From Candidatus Nomurabacteria bacterium (GTDB lineage Bacteria; Patescibacteriota; Minisyncoccia; Phycocordibacterales; UBA10002), in NCBI GenBank assembly GCA_943349725.1, contig CALQZP010000003.1:1-42899 (forward strand): a DNA stretch of 42,899 nucleotides, in the 5' to 3' direction. The position numbers and the translations under genes are program-made. The notes below the pieces were generated by a model that had not been told where the DNA came from, did not search any database, and saw nothing but the letters and a program-made list of their open reading frames with translations. Shown one piece after another: positions 9,646 to 18,516 of the stretch; within the stretch, counting starts at the first letter, position 1, and every line of letters starts with the position of its first letter.

Positions 9646-9879
9646 ATGACCGACCAAAAAGAAATTGATACAGAAATTATAAATCTGGTTGTTGCGCGTC
9701 TCAAGAGCATTCCTGCGGATGCGCATCTTTCTGTTGGAGGAGACGAGGCCAAGACGATGAACTCGCAAGATTTGATTGCGGAAGTGAGGCAACAAAGTGA
9801 GATTGGGAAACAAATCGTGGAAAGCCAGTTATTTTTTCTCCGTTCTCTTGGAGACTTACCCATTGAAAGCAATGCGTAG
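9646..9879 (+). CDS. Small conserved-type protein, cassette gene 2 (77 aa)
   Basis: A 77-residue soluble protein with the segment IINLVVARLKSIPADAHLSVGG followed by an acidic DLIAEV helix and a C-terminal helix ending FFLRSLGDLP. No known domain is recognised. It starts one base after gene 1 and its last codons overlap the ATG of gene 3 by 8 bases. The three genes therefore form a tightly packed unit, which suggests joint production and possibly a complex. Function unknown. Confidence 0.7.
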   Translation: MTDQKEIDTEIINLVVARLKSIPADAHLSVGGDEAKTMNSQDLIAEVRQQSEIGKQIVESQLFFLRSLGDLPIESNA

Positions 9880-10507
9880 TATTCTCATCACCAGGCCTCG
9901 TTATGAGTCTGCCACACATTATCTGTATCATTGGTCGGCGCTTTTGGTTCAGGTGGCACGGAGCGGCGGGAATAAAATCTTTGACTTGGAAAAGAAACGG
10001 GCTTCTCGAAAAAACGTAGAAAGCTATTTGGGTAAAAGAAAACCATCTGTTGTGATATTTAACGGTCACGGCGATACCCATTCTGTTGCGGGCCAAGACG
10101 GAGAAGAGTTAATAGTTTCGGGGCAAAATGCTGATTTACTCAAGGGCTGTGTCGTATTTATCAGGGCTTGTAGCGCGGGCAAGGTGCTTGGTCTTGAAAT
10201 AATGAAGCTCGGAGGTACATCCTTTATCGGTTACAAGGAACCTTTTCGGTTTTACAGCAATGAGAAGGAATATCTTAGCAAACCCTTGGAAGACGATTAT
10301 GCCCGCCCGTTCTTTGAAGCATCTAATCAGGTTGGTGTATCTCTCATAAAAGGTAAAACAGCGAAAGAGGCTGATGAAAATAGTAGAAAAGTATACAGAA
10401 AAATCATCTCTCGTTTACTCACGAGTAATGCCTCAAACTCCTTTGTTATACCAGACTTACTATGGAATATGCACCATCAAGTGTGCTATCAGAAAGAAGA
10501 GAAATAG
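9872..10507 (+). CDS. Caspase/CHAT-like cysteine protease candidate, cassette gene 3
   Basis: The start is taken at ATG 9872 (MRSILITRPRYES), which overlaps the previous stop; the longer track ORF at 9797 reads through gene 2 in another frame. The 211-aa protein has a strand ending VVIFNGHGD (His66) and, about 34 residues later, VVFIRACSAG (Cys100). This His-Gly then strand-Cys order is that of the caspase/CHAT/gingipain fold, where these residues form the catalytic dyad. There is no signal peptide. CHAT and caspase-like proteases are often effector proteins in bacterial defence or cell-death modules; a role of that kind here is inference. Confidence 0.7.
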   Translation: MRSILITRPRYESATHYLYHWSALLVQVARSGGNKIFDLEKKRASRKNVESYLGKRKPSVVIFNGHGDTHSVAGQDGEELIVSGQNADLLKGCVVFIRACSAGKVLGLEIMKLGGTSFIGYKEPFRFYSNEKEYLSKPLEDDYARPFFEASNQVGVSLIKGKTAKEADENSRKVYRKIISRLLTSNASNSFVIPDLLWNMHHQVCYQKEEK

Positions 10508-10558
10508 CTACACACGTCCTGGTTACATGTATACTGCCTCAAATCTGGTACACAAAAA

Positions 10559-10585
10559 GAAAAGGCCGCGAAGCGCGACCTTTTC
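10559..10585. terminator. Hairpin terminator after the cassette
   Basis: GAAAAGGCCGCG-AAG-CGCGACCTTTTC has one mismatch in a 12-bp stem with T-rich ends on both strands. Placed to end the cassette transcript before dnaG. Confidence 0.65.
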
Positions 10586-10703
10586 GATGGGTTTGCCACT
10601 CTACGGAAAATGCCATACAGGCTGACATTTTCTAATGCGATATAGTGTAGCAAAAGCAAGTTGTAAATCAATAGGCGAATGTGAATGACTTTTTATAACA
10701 ACT

Positions 10704-12440
10704 ATGTCAACACCCGTAGAACAAATCAAAGAGCGATTGGGGATTGCCGATGTGGTCGGCTCCTATATAAAGCTTGACCGCTCGGGAAGCTCGCTCAAGG
10801 GCAAATGCCCGTTCCACAACGAAAAGACTCCGTCTTTTTTCGTCTCGCCTGCTCGCTCCTCGTACTATTGTTTTGGGTGCCAGGCAAAAGGTGACATCTT
10901 CACCTTTGTGCAGGAGTTTGAAGGTCTGGACTTTATCGGGGCGCTTCGCGTGCTAGCACAGCGCGCGGGCGTAACGCTCACGAAGATTGACCCGAAGGTG
11001 CGTAGCGAATACGCGCGCCTGTATCTTTGTCTTGAAAAAGCGACACGGTTTTACGAGCAGAAACTTCAGGATACTCCCGAAGCCAAAAGCTATCTTGACG
11101 GACGCGGACTTTTGCCCGAAACGATAAAGGTGTGGCGCATTGGGTTTGCACCAAACGACTGGCGACAGCTTTTTGATTACCTCACTAAAGAAGGATTTAC
11201 CCCGGAAGAAATGGGGAAGGTTGGCCTCATAAAACGGGCCGAACCAAACGCGCAACATCAGGGAGCGCGATTTTATGACGCGTTTCGTGGACGCGTAATG
11301 TTTCCGATACGCGACAGCGCATCGCGGGTGATTGCATTTTCTGCGCGCATTTTGCCGTCACTTGATGATGGGAAAAGTGGGAAGTACATCAACTCTCCCG
11401 AGACGATTCTCTTCAGTAAATCCCACACACTCTACGGCTTTGACCGGGCGAAGCTTATCATCCGTCAGAAGGACGCCACTATACTCGTGGAAGGGCAGAT
11501 GGACATCCTTATGGCGCATCAAGCAGGCTTTGAGAATACTGTCGCTTCGTCGGGCACCGCGCTCACGGAAGAACAACTCGTTCGACTTAAGCGTCTTTCG
11601 GAAAATCTGCTCATTTCTTTTGACTCGGACAGCGCCGGGGTACGCGCGAGTGAGCGCGCTATCCGGCTTGCGCTGGCGCTCGGCATGAATGTGAAAGTTA
11701 TCGCAATTGGCGCAGGTAAGGACCCTGCCGAGCTCATCCAAAAAGACCTACCTGCGTGGGAGAAGGCAGTATCCGGAGCGAAACATGTCATTGATTTTCT
11801 TTTGGACGGTTTACTCGCGTCGGCAAAAGAGGGGAGAGAGCGAGCTCTGGCGATTGAAAAGACGCTTCTTCCGTTTCTCCGTTCACTTACTTCAAGTGTG
11901 GAGCAGTCGCATTTCATAAAAGTGATAGCAGAGAAGAGCGGACTTCGCGAAGATGCGCTCTGGGAATCGTTTAAAAAGCTCGCACCTGCGGTGCAGGAGA
12001 AAGAGGTTCAGGAACCTAGGAAGGCTACTCCTCCCACGCACGCAAACACACTTGAACGAAGAGTTTTCTGTATTTACTTACTCGCGGAATCCAAAAGGGA
12101 TGCGACACTCCTCTCTCGATTGGAAACTGATTTGCTCCGTATTTTTGGACAAGAGCTTCTGAATAAAAAGCAGGAACATTACCGAGCGCTACAGGATGTC
12201 CTTCTTTTGGAGGCCGAGGCACTCTACGGCATCGGTGTACCGAGTCCCGGTGAAGAGCAAGAGCTTCTGCGCCACCTTGAAGAAGGACATCTCACTGCGC
12301 TTCTCTCGGAAAAGATGGACACACTCATCGTCGCCGAGCGGGAAGGGAAGAAGGAAGAGGCACAAAGGTTGCTTGCTGAATGTAAAGAACTTACCCAGAA
12401 ATTGGCTACACTTAAATCCCATCGATTCAGTCCCCAATAA
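10704..12440 (+). CDS. dnaG: DNA primase
   Basis: DnaG makes RNA primers for replication. The 578-aa protein has the N-terminal CHC2 zinc finger with C35-x2-H38...C56-x2-C59, the RNA-polymerase core, and a Toprim domain with VEGQMD near residue 260 and the metal-binding ISFDSDSAG near residue 310. The C-terminal part is helical, as expected for a helicase-binding domain, but diverged. A TATAAC box sits 4 bases before the ATG without a clear -35. It precedes rpoD, as in the classical macromolecular-synthesis operon, but rpsU is absent and rpoD has its own promoter. Confidence 0.97.
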   Translation: MSTPVEQIKERLGIADVVGSYIKLDRSGSSLKGKCPFHNEKTPSFFVSPARSSYYCFGCQAKGDIFTFVQEFEGLDFIGALRVLAQRAGVTLTKIDPKVRSEYARLYLCLEKATRFYEQKLQDTPEAKSYLDGRGLLPETIKVWRIGFAPNDWRQLFDYLTKEGFTPEEMGKVGLIKRAEPNAQHQGARFYDAFRGRVMFPIRDSASRVIAFSARILPSLDDGKSGKYINSPETILFSKSHTLYGFDRAKLIIRQKDATILVEGQMDILMAHQAGFENTVASSGTALTEEQLVRLKRLSENLLISFDSDSAGVRASERAIRLALALGMNVKVIAIGAGKDPAELIQKDLPAWEKAVSGAKHVIDFLLDGLLASAKEGRERALAIEKTLLPFLRSLTSSVEQSHFIKVIAEKSGLREDALWESFKKLAPAVQEKEVQEPRKATPPTHANTLERRVFCIYLLAESKRDATLLSRLETDLLRIFGQELLNKKQEHYRALQDVLLLEAEALYGIGVPSPGEEQELLRHLEEGHLTALLSEKMDTLIVAEREGKKEEAQRLLAECKELTQKLATLKSHRFSPQ

Positions 12441-12444
12441 CCAA

Positions 12445-12546
12445 GGAACAATATCCAAACAAGAATTGATAAACCAATCCGCAAATTTGGAAGTTTGTAC
12501 TTGAAGTTTGTTTGGCTATGGTATCTTGGTGTTTGGATATTGACTC
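12445..12546. repeat. Word-tract hairpin between dnaG and rpoD
   Basis: CAATATCCAAAC just after dnaG is exactly complementary to GTTTGGATATTG near 12530-12545, with ACCAAGG/CTTGGT also paired. The interior repeats TTTGGAAGTTTG/TTGAAGTTTG-like words. Same architecture as the other gene-border hairpins. Confidence 0.6.
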
Positions 12547-12551
12547 AAATC

Positions 12552-12579
12552 TTGTCTTTAAGCCATTTTTAGCTATAAT
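12552..12579 (+). promoter_or_regulatory. rpoD promoter, near-leaderless
   Basis: TTGTCT, 16-base spacer, TATAAT (12574-12579). Only 9 bases separate the -10 box from the ATG, so the mRNA would start about 3 bases before it. Confidence 0.7.
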
Positions 12580-12588
12580 ACTGCCACT

Positions 12589-13800
12589 ATGCCTAAAGTA
12601 AAAAAAGCCCTAAAGAAGGGCTCCAAAGTCGTGAAAAAGAAGAAGGTATCTGCCCCCAAGGCATCCAAGAAGCGACCCGCCCCAAAGAAGGCTCCTCCGG
12701 TTACGGAGAAAATGGCTCGAGGAAAGGAACGCAACATACGTGCCGAGCGCCTTATCGCAAAGGGTAAGGGGCGCGGATTCATTACGTATAGCGACATTCT
12801 GAAAGAATTTCCTACGATTGAAGAAGATGTTAGTTTCCTTGATGAACTTTACGCTAAGTTTCAAACGGCGGGTATTGATGTACTCGAAGGGGGGAACATG
12901 CTCGATAAAGAGGTTGAAGAGCCTCATGGTAAGAAGAATGTGTACCTTGGAAAGAGCAGTGATGCTTCCTACGACTCCATTCAGATGTACCTCAAGGAAA
13001 TCGGCCAGTATCCGCTCATCAACGGTAAGGATGAGAAAGAACTTGCTAAGCGCATTCAGGCAGGGGATATGGAGGCCAAGAATCTTCTCGCGCGCGCGAA
13101 CCTTCGTCTTGTGGTTTCCATCGCGAAGAAATATGTCGGACGCTCGCCCGACCTCACACTCCTTGACCTTATTCAGGAAGGAAACCTTGGTCTCTTCAAG
13201 GCAGTGGATAAGTTTGATTGGACCAAAGGCTACAAGTTTTCCACCTACGCGACGTGGTGGATTCGCCAAGCCATCACTCGCGCGCTTGCCGACCAGTCGC
13301 GTACCATTCGCGTACCGGTGCATATGGTGGAAACAATTGCCAAATACAAACAGGTGGTTCGCCGATTGTCGCAAGACCTCGGTCGTGACCCGCTTCCCGA
13401 AGAAATCGGCGTTGAAATGGGTATTGATACCGACAAGGTCTACCAGATTGAGAAAATTGACCAGGACACGGTTTCGCTTGAAAGCCCTGTGGGTGATGAA
13501 GGTGATGATGGCAAGAGCACCCTGGGCGACTTTTTGCATGACGATAAGATCCTTTCACCCGATCAGGAGTCTTCACGGCGTATTTTGGGCGACCAGGTAA
13601 AAGAGATTTTGAATGAGCTTTCGGAAAAGGAACGCAAGATTTTGGAGCTTCGCCACGGACTTCTAGACGGCGTAACGCACACCCTTGAAGAGGTGGGACA
13701 GAAATTCGGCGTCACTCGTGAACGCATCCGCCAGATTGAGGCGAAGGCACACGAACGCATCCGCCAGCACGAGAAGGCGAAGAAACTCCAAGGATATTAG
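12589..13800 (+). CDS. rpoD: Primary sigma factor (sigma-70 family)
   Basis: Directs RNA polymerase to housekeeping promoters. The 403-aa protein begins with about 50 residues rich in Lys, Ala and Pro, then a short region 1.1-like segment ([16 protein letters not shown]), region 1.2 ([16 protein letters not shown]), region 2 with [30 protein letters not shown] and the -10-reading [15 protein letters not shown], region 3, and region 4 with [23 protein letters not shown]. Regions 2.4 and 4.2 are intact, consistent with the TATAAT/TTGACA-like boxes seen across the window. The basic N-terminal tail could bind DNA nonspecifically (inference). Confidence 0.97.
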   Translation: MPKVKKALKKGSKVVKKKKVSAPKASKKRPAPKKAPPVTEKMARGKERNIRAERLIAKGKGRGFITYSDILKEFPTIEEDVSFLDELYAKFQTAGIDVLEGGNMLDKEVEEPHGKKNVYLGKSSDASYDSIQMYLKEIGQYPLINGKDEKELAKRIQAGDMEAKNLLARANLRLVVSIAKKYVGRSPDLTLLDLIQEGNLGLFKAVDKFDWTKGYKFSTYATWWIRQAITRALADQSRTIRVPVHMVETIAKYKQVVRRLSQDLGRDPLPEEIGVEMGIDTDKVYQIEKIDQDTVSLESPVGDEGDDGKSTLGDFLHDDKILSPDQESSRRILGDQVKEILNELSEKERKILELRHGLLDGVTHTLEEVGQKFGVTRERIRQIEAKAHERIRQHEKAKKLQGY

Positions 13801-13801
13801 G

Positions 13802-13840
13802 ACTAGGCGCTAGGTAAGAAGGCGCTAGGCTCTAGGAAGA
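13802..13840 (+). repeat. CTAGGCGCTAGG word tract
   Basis: Near-tandem words GACTAGGCGCTAGG, GGCGCTAGGCTCTAGG directly after the rpoD stop. The same vocabulary returns at 39790-39890 before the ftsB-like gene. Confidence 0.6.
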
Positions 13841-13854
13841 CAAAAAGAAAAAAA

Positions 13855-13879
13855 ACGGCTCCGTCTTTGGCGGAGCCGT
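13855..13879. terminator. Hairpin terminator after rpoD
   Basis: ACGGCTCCG/CGGAGCCGT, a perfect 9-bp stem. A run of eight A precedes it, so the T run is on the minus strand; it still fits as the rpoD terminator by position. The next 150 bases hold only imperfect inverted words (GGCTATAAGC, CCTATAGCTGTT, AACAGCTATAAAC). Confidence 0.6.
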
Positions 13880-14022
13880 GTTCGTGGTGGCTGGATAAAA
13901 AAACTACTCCTGCCTTGTAATGGCTATAAGCTACTGGGATCACCTATAGCTGTTTCGTTCGGTCGAAATGGAAACGCAAAGCCGTTTTCGCTTCTCCCCC
14001 ACTAACAGCTATAAACTTCTTT

Positions 14023-14031
14023 TGGTATACT
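14023..14031 (+). promoter_or_regulatory. Promoter of the helicase gene, leaderless
   Basis: Extended -10 TGG-TATACT with exactly 6 bases before the ATG. That spacing puts the start codon at +1. A weak -35 CTAACA (14002-14007) stands 18 bases upstream. Confidence 0.6.
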
Positions 14032-14037
14032 CTCCAA

Positions 14038-16959
14038 ATGTCAGACGTTGAATTTACCAAACTCTATAACAACCTCAACCCACAGCAGAAAGAGGCGGTG
14101 GATACGATTGAGGGGCCAGTGATGGTGATTGCGGGTCCGGGGACGGGGAAGACGACGGTGCTGACGCTCCGTATAGCGCAAATCTTGCGAAAGACCGACA
14201 CGCCTCCGTCGGGGATTTTGGCGATTACCTACACCGAGGCGGGAGTGAAAGCGATGCGACAGAAGCTCCGCGCCCTTATGGGTTCACGCGCGGATGAAGT
14301 AGGATTGCATACCTTTCACGGCTTTGCGGCGGGAATACTCTCGGAGCACAAAGACCACTTTCCGCATCTTGATAGAACGACACAGATGACCGACATTGAC
14401 GCGGAGAGTTTTATTCGGGAGATTCTCAAAGATGAGCGATTCGCATCACTTCGGCCGTTTGGTAATCCGGAAATGTATGTTTCCAAAATTGTGGGAGCTA
14501 TCAGCGAGGCGAAACGCGAGGCGCAAACGTCGGAGATGGTGCGACTCTACGCGCATGCGGAAATAAAAAGCATCAAGGCCGACCCCGAGTCTATTTCTTC
14601 TCGCGGACCGACCAAGGGTAAACTAAAGGCAGAGGCCGAAAAGCAGATAGAAAAATGCGGGAAGACTATTCTCTTTGCGGATGTGTACGGGGCCTACGAG
14701 GCTAAGAAGCGCGCAGAAAAGCGAATAGATTTTGACGACCTCATTATTGAACTTCTTTCCGCGCTTCAGAATGATTCGCTCCTCCTCCGTCTTTTGCAGG
14801 AAAAGTTTCTGTACATTCTTATTGACGAACATCAGGATACGAACGACTCGCAGAACTTGCTTATTCGTCTCCTTGCCGATTTCTTTGATAGCCCAAATCT
14901 CTTCGTTGTGGGTGATGAAAAGCAAGCCATCTTTCGTTTCCAAGGTGCTTCGGTGGAGAACTTTCTGCGGTTTAAAAACGCGTGGAAGGATATGAAGACC
15001 ATTCCGCTTGAGAAGAATTATCGTTCGCATCAGCACCTTCTTGATGGCGCATTTTCACTTATAGAACATAATTACGGAGAGGGCGAGCACGCGCATCTTC
15101 GGGTGAAGCTTATAGCGGAGGGCGCCCACACACCAAAGCCAGTTGAGCTCGTGCAGGGAACCGATAGCACGACATTGCGTTTTTTGGGTGAGGAAATTCG
15201 AGAGATTCTCAAAAACGAAGCGGAGAGTACTGTCGCCATTATCACCAAGACCAACCGTGATCTGGAACGAGTGATTCGTTTTTTGGAGCGAGAAGACATT
15301 CCTGTCGCATCCGAACGCAAAATAAATATCTTTAATCACCCCGCAGGCAATCTCTTTTTTACACTGGTGGAGTATCTTGCCGATAGCACGAATGCCGAGG
15401 CGCTGGCGAAGACCATTATGGGAGGACTCTGGGGGCTTCCGTTTGAAAATGCGATTGTGTGTATGCAGGCACTTCGTAGTGGCAAACACGGAGTTGCGGA
15501 AAGTATCCCCGCGCTTCGGCATATTCGCAATAAACTCTCGGGTGACGGAGTACTGGAGTTTTTACTTTTTGCCGGTACTGCTTCGGGTTTTGTAGGGCTC
15601 ATTACGAGCGACCATGGAAGTGTGGAGGTCTGGCGAGGTATTGTAGAACTTTCCGAATATCTTATTCGTGAAGGCGATATTAGCGACCCGCGGGAGCTTC
15701 TACGGCAACTCCTTGCCTACAAAGCTTCTGCGGAAGAGCGGAGCATCAAGATAAGTGTTGGTACGCCCGAACTTCGGGTTCGCGCGATGACCGCGCACGG
15801 CAGTAAGGGTCTTGAGTTTGACTATGTGTTTTTGCCGTTCGCAACCGAGAGCTCGTGGATAGGCAGGGCGCGCGGCGAATATTTTACGCTTCCCCGAAAG
15901 GAGAAAACAGATGGTGATGATGTCAAAGACGCACGTCGGCTCTTCTACGTGGCGCTTACGCGTGCGAAGAAACATGCGGTACTGCTTTCCCCCGAAAGCT
16001 CTGCCGGAGGAAAGGTACAAACCCCCCTTCGGTTTTTGGAGGAGCTTGACGGTGCATACGTAAAGAAAGTGGTGCTTCCGCAAGAAACTGAAGACATTCT
16101 AGAAACCTCGCGTAAGGCGGGGAAAGTGTCGGACTTCGCGCAGAAAATTAACGACCTCGCAAAGACGGTGCTCCTTGAGAAAGGGCTTTCCGTGACCGCG
16201 CTCAATCACTTTCTATCCTGTCCGAGTCGGTTTATCTATCAGAGTATTTTGAAACTTCCACAGGCTCCGGCTCCGCTTCCGGAAAAGGGAATTGCCGTAC
16301 ATGAAGCGTTTGCGAATATTTGGAGCGAGAAGGAGCCTCGTGCTGAAAAGGTGCTTCCGGTGTTTAAAGATTCCATTTCCGCTTACTTTGAGCGGTCACT
16401 TCTTCCTGTTTTTGAAAAGGAGGCGGTCAAGAAGGAGCTTTTTGAGGATGCTCCGGTTATTGCGAGAGAACTTCAAAACCACTTTATCGGAAATGCCCTC
16501 GTGGAGTCGTGGAGCGAGTCACAGTTTGAAGGTAGCTATGAGAGCAAACCCGTCAGCATTCCCATTCACGGCAAGCTGGACGCGGTGCAGGAAAAAGGTG
16601 ATGAGGTGTTCGTGTTTGACTACAAAACTAAGGAAGCGATGTCGGTTAAGGAAATAAAAGGGGAAACGAAATCATCAAACGGCGATTATTTTAGACAGCT
16701 CGTCTTTTACAAACTGCTTTTAGAGAATGACCCAAGGTATAAAAACAAAACCATTATCCCGTCACTGGTGTTCGCGATACCGGACCGAAAAGGGAAGTGT
16801 GATATCGTTTCGCTACCTATCACGAGCGAGGACATCTTGTCGGTCAAACAAAACATTCAAAGTCTGATTGACTCTGTCTGGTCGGGGCATATTATGACCG
16901 ACTATTGTGACGAACCTGACTGCGAGTGGTGCAAGTTGAAAAAAGTAAGTAGCTCGTAA
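14038..16959 (+). CDS. UvrD/RecB-like SF1 helicase fused to a PD-(D/E)xK nuclease with Fe-S cysteines
   Basis: A 973-aa ATP-dependent DNA helicase-nuclease, probably for double-strand-break processing. Motif I is GPGTGKT (residues 33-39), motif II is IDEHQD (262-267, where DEFQD is usual), and the motif VI segment LFYVALTRAKKH is near 635. The C-terminal nuclease shows GKLDAV (Asp848), VFDYKTK (Asp and Lys near 861-863) and a QLVFYK helix. Cys728 plus C957-x4-C962-x2-C965 fit the four-cysteine iron-sulphur staple known from AddB and Cas4. One polypeptide thus carries both activities that AddAB splits between subunits. A terminator separates it from the convergent DsbA-like gene. Confidence 0.9.
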   Translation: MSDVEFTKLYNNLNPQQKEAVDTIEGPVMVIAGPGTGKTTVLTLRIAQILRKTDTPPSGILAITYTEAGVKAMRQKLRALMGSRADEVGLHTFHGFAAGILSEHKDHFPHLDRTTQMTDIDAESFIREILKDERFASLRPFGNPEMYVSKIVGAISEAKREAQTSEMVRLYAHAEIKSIKADPESISSRGPTKGKLKAEAEKQIEKCGKTILFADVYGAYEAKKRAEKRIDFDDLIIELLSALQNDSLLLRLLQEKFLYILIDEHQDTNDSQNLLIRLLADFFDSPNLFVVGDEKQAIFRFQGASVENFLRFKNAWKDMKTIPLEKNYRSHQHLLDGAFSLIEHNYGEGEHAHLRVKLIAEGAHTPKPVELVQGTDSTTLRFLGEEIREILKNEAESTVAIITKTNRDLERVIRFLEREDIPVASERKINIFNHPAGNLFFTLVEYLADSTNAEALAKTIMGGLWGLPFENAIVCMQALRSGKHGVAESIPALRHIRNKLSGDGVLEFLLFAGTASGFVGLITSDHGSVEVWRGIVELSEYLIREGDISDPRELLRQLLAYKASAEERSIKISVGTPELRVRAMTAHGSKGLEFDYVFLPFATESSWIGRARGEYFTLPRKEKTDGDDVKDARRLFYVALTRAKKHAVLLSPESSAGGKVQTPLRFLEELDGAYVKKVVLPQETEDILETSRKAGKVSDFAQKINDLAKTVLLEKGLSVTALNHFLSCPSRFIYQSILKLPQAPAPLPEKGIAVHEAFANIWSEKEPRAEKVLPVFKDSISAYFERSLLPVFEKEAVKKELFEDAPVIARELQNHFIGNALVESWSESQFEGSYESKPVSIPIHGKLDAVQEKGDEVFVFDYKTKEAMSVKEIKGETKSSNGDYFRQLVFYKLLLENDPRYKNKTIIPSLVFAIPDRKGKCDIVSLPITSEDILSVKQNIQSLIDSVWSGHIMTDYCDEPDCEWCKLKKVSSS

Positions 16960-16977
16960 AAAGTAGTAAGTAGAAAG

Positions 16978-17009
16978 AAAAACCCGCCCGAGGATACGAG
17001 CGGGTTTTT
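16978..17009. terminator. Bidirectional terminator between convergent genes
   Basis: AAAAACCCGC...GCGGGTTTTT with A and T runs on either side. It serves the helicase gene (plus) and the DsbA-like gene (minus). Flanked by TAAGTAGTAAGTAG and CCTAAATCCTAC word tracts. Confidence 0.85.
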
Positions 17010-17049
17010 CTTTGTATAATTCTTAAATCCTAAATCCTACTTCTTAAAT

Positions 17050-17862
17050 CTATCGAAGAAGCGTATCAATCGTAGATTTCACGAGCTGGTAGGGGAGTGA
17101 GCCATTCATACCTACTCGCAGACCATCGGCTGAGAAGGTGATGGGAAGTTGTCCTTGGTTATCTCGATACGGTTCGAAAAGCCCGACAAGGGTCGTCTTC
17201 GCTTCCTCTGAAATAGGACTCTTAAGCACGAGTACGCTGTGTGGGGTGCCATTTACACCGGCGTTTGCACCATCCGTCATGTCGATTTGTATACGCGATT
17301 GCCCGCGTCCACTCGAGAGGCAGTCCGCGAATGATTTTTCGTTGAGTCCGATCTCTTTCGCCATCCGAGGAAGTGAGAGCAGGTCAAGGCCATCGTTTGA
17401 CGGAGTCGCCTCAAATAGCTTGTCCGTATAGTCCCAAAATTTTGCGTTTCCACCAAGATCTCCCGCGCATAGGAGCGCCTCGGATTCCTTCGGAGCCTTT
17501 GAGTGAAGCTGGACGATGGGGTACTGGCGGTACACCCACGCCACCTTTCCTGCCTTTCCGTACTCATTCATCACCTGGAGCATTACATTGTGGAAACGCT
17601 TACAGAAAGGACATTCGGTATCCGAAAACTCTACGAATACGATATTTGCGTCAGGGTTTCCTCGTATGTAGTCGGTGCCGTCAATCGGGCGGAGTTTGAT
17701 AGCTCCCGTAGGTTGTTGGGGAATGGCGTTTGGCATGGTAGCCTCTTTTATGGGCGTCAGGTTTTCACTTCCACGAAGAAAAATGGCTCCCGCAACGAGG
17801 AGGCCAGCTACGACAATCGCCATCGGGACGTTAAGAGGGTTTGTTTTTGAGGTTGATTCCAT
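17050..17862 (-). CDS. DsbA-like membrane-anchored thioredoxin-fold oxidoreductase
   Basis: A 270-aa protein with an N-terminal membrane anchor (residues 13-30, AIVVAGLLVAGAIFL) and no obvious cleavage site, followed by an extracytoplasmic thioredoxin fold. The redox motif is CPFC at residues 84-87 and the cis-Pro segment is VNGTPHSV. This matches the BdbD/DsbA-like proteins (DSBA domain) that form disulphides in secreted proteins. Two further Cys (CAGDL, ADCLSS) lie in the helical insertion. The ATG lies on the minus strand at 17862. Whether it acts as oxidase or isomerase cannot be said. Confidence 0.9.
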   Translation of the reverse strand: MESTSKTNPLNVPMAIVVAGLLVAGAIFLRGSENLTPIKEATMPNAIPQQPTGAIKLRPIDGTDYIRGNPDANIVFVEFSDTECPFCKRFHNVMLQVMNEYGKAGKVAWVYRQYPIVQLHSKAPKESEALLCAGDLGGNAKFWDYTDKLFEATPSNDGLDLLSLPRMAKEIGLNEKSFADCLSSGRGQSRIQIDMTDGANAGVNGTPHSVLVLKSPISEEAKTTLVGLFEPYRDNQGQLPITFSADGLRVGMNGSLPYQLVKSTIDTLLR

Positions 17863-17940
17863 GGTATAGAAATAAACGTTAAGTAAATAATTAAAATTCT
17901 GAAAGAAGTGTACTATACATTTCGCATTTTGCTATCTCTC

Positions 17941-18516
17941 TTAAAACGGCAGAGTATGTGTCAGCACATTTTCGTTCTTCTTCTCCCAACCACTCGTATC
18001 GAGGACAATATCCTTTATCATTTTTCCGTCAGGATACTTCACCTTTCCGTGCAGAAGCGCGTGGTCGTAGATGGCCTTTGTGATACGGACATCATCAAGG
18101 CAGTATTCTACCACCTTTTGTTTTTCGCCTTGTCGCCACCAGACGTTCGCCATCGAGCCGTGCGCGATTTTGTGGTCACCAATGGTGGCTGAAGCCACCG
18201 AATCCAGCTTAATGCGCCGTCCAAGCACCTTTTGTATCTCTTTCATAAGGTCAAGGCTTTTAATGGACGTGAGGTCGCCCGGATAGTATTTGTTAAGAAG
18301 GGGAATATCAAAGTGGTCGGAGTTATAGCCGATGAGCATATCGGCCTTCTCCAAAATCGGCCACAGCTTCGGCAGGTCTTCTTCAAAGTAGCTTGTATAG
18401 GCGTCAGTCTCTGAGTCGTGGGTGCAGACACAGGCAAGGGTAAGCGACGCCGGGTCGTTTGACCCGGTGTCGGTGAAGAAATTGGTAGTTTCAATGTCGA
18501 AGGTTATCTTCCTCAT
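17941..18516 (-). CDS. DEDD-family 3'-5' exonuclease (RNase H fold)
   Basis: I place the start at ATG 18516 (MRKITFDIETTNFF), giving 191 aa. The track start 15 codons upstream only translates the word tract (DWYRLVDWYL). Motifs: ExoI FDIET (Asp7, Glu9), ExoII region YNSDHFDIPLL, and ExoIII YCLDDVRITKAIYD, which together supply the four acidic metal ligands. The spacing is that of the YprB/DnaQ-like ribonuclease H superfamily group. It lacks polymerase or helicase domains and probably acts as a stand-alone single-strand DNA or RNA exonuclease; the substrate is not deducible. Confidence 0.85.
   Translation of the reverse strand: MRKITFDIETTNFFTDTGSNDPASLTLACVCTHDSETDAYTSYFEEDLPKLWPILEKADMLIGYNSDHFDIPLLNKYYPGDLTSIKSLDLMKEIQKVLGRRIKLDSVASATIGDHKIAHGSMANVWWRQGEKQKVVEYCLDDVRITKAIYDHALLHGKVKYPDGKMIKDIVLDTSGWEKKNENVLTHTLPF

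Noticed and set aside
8339-10724. Both the methyltransferase and DnaG begin with MSTPVEQ, suggesting a duplicated leader.
   Set aside because: Codon choices differ at most positions and this start is normal for DnaG, so shared ancestry of the two starts is not supported.
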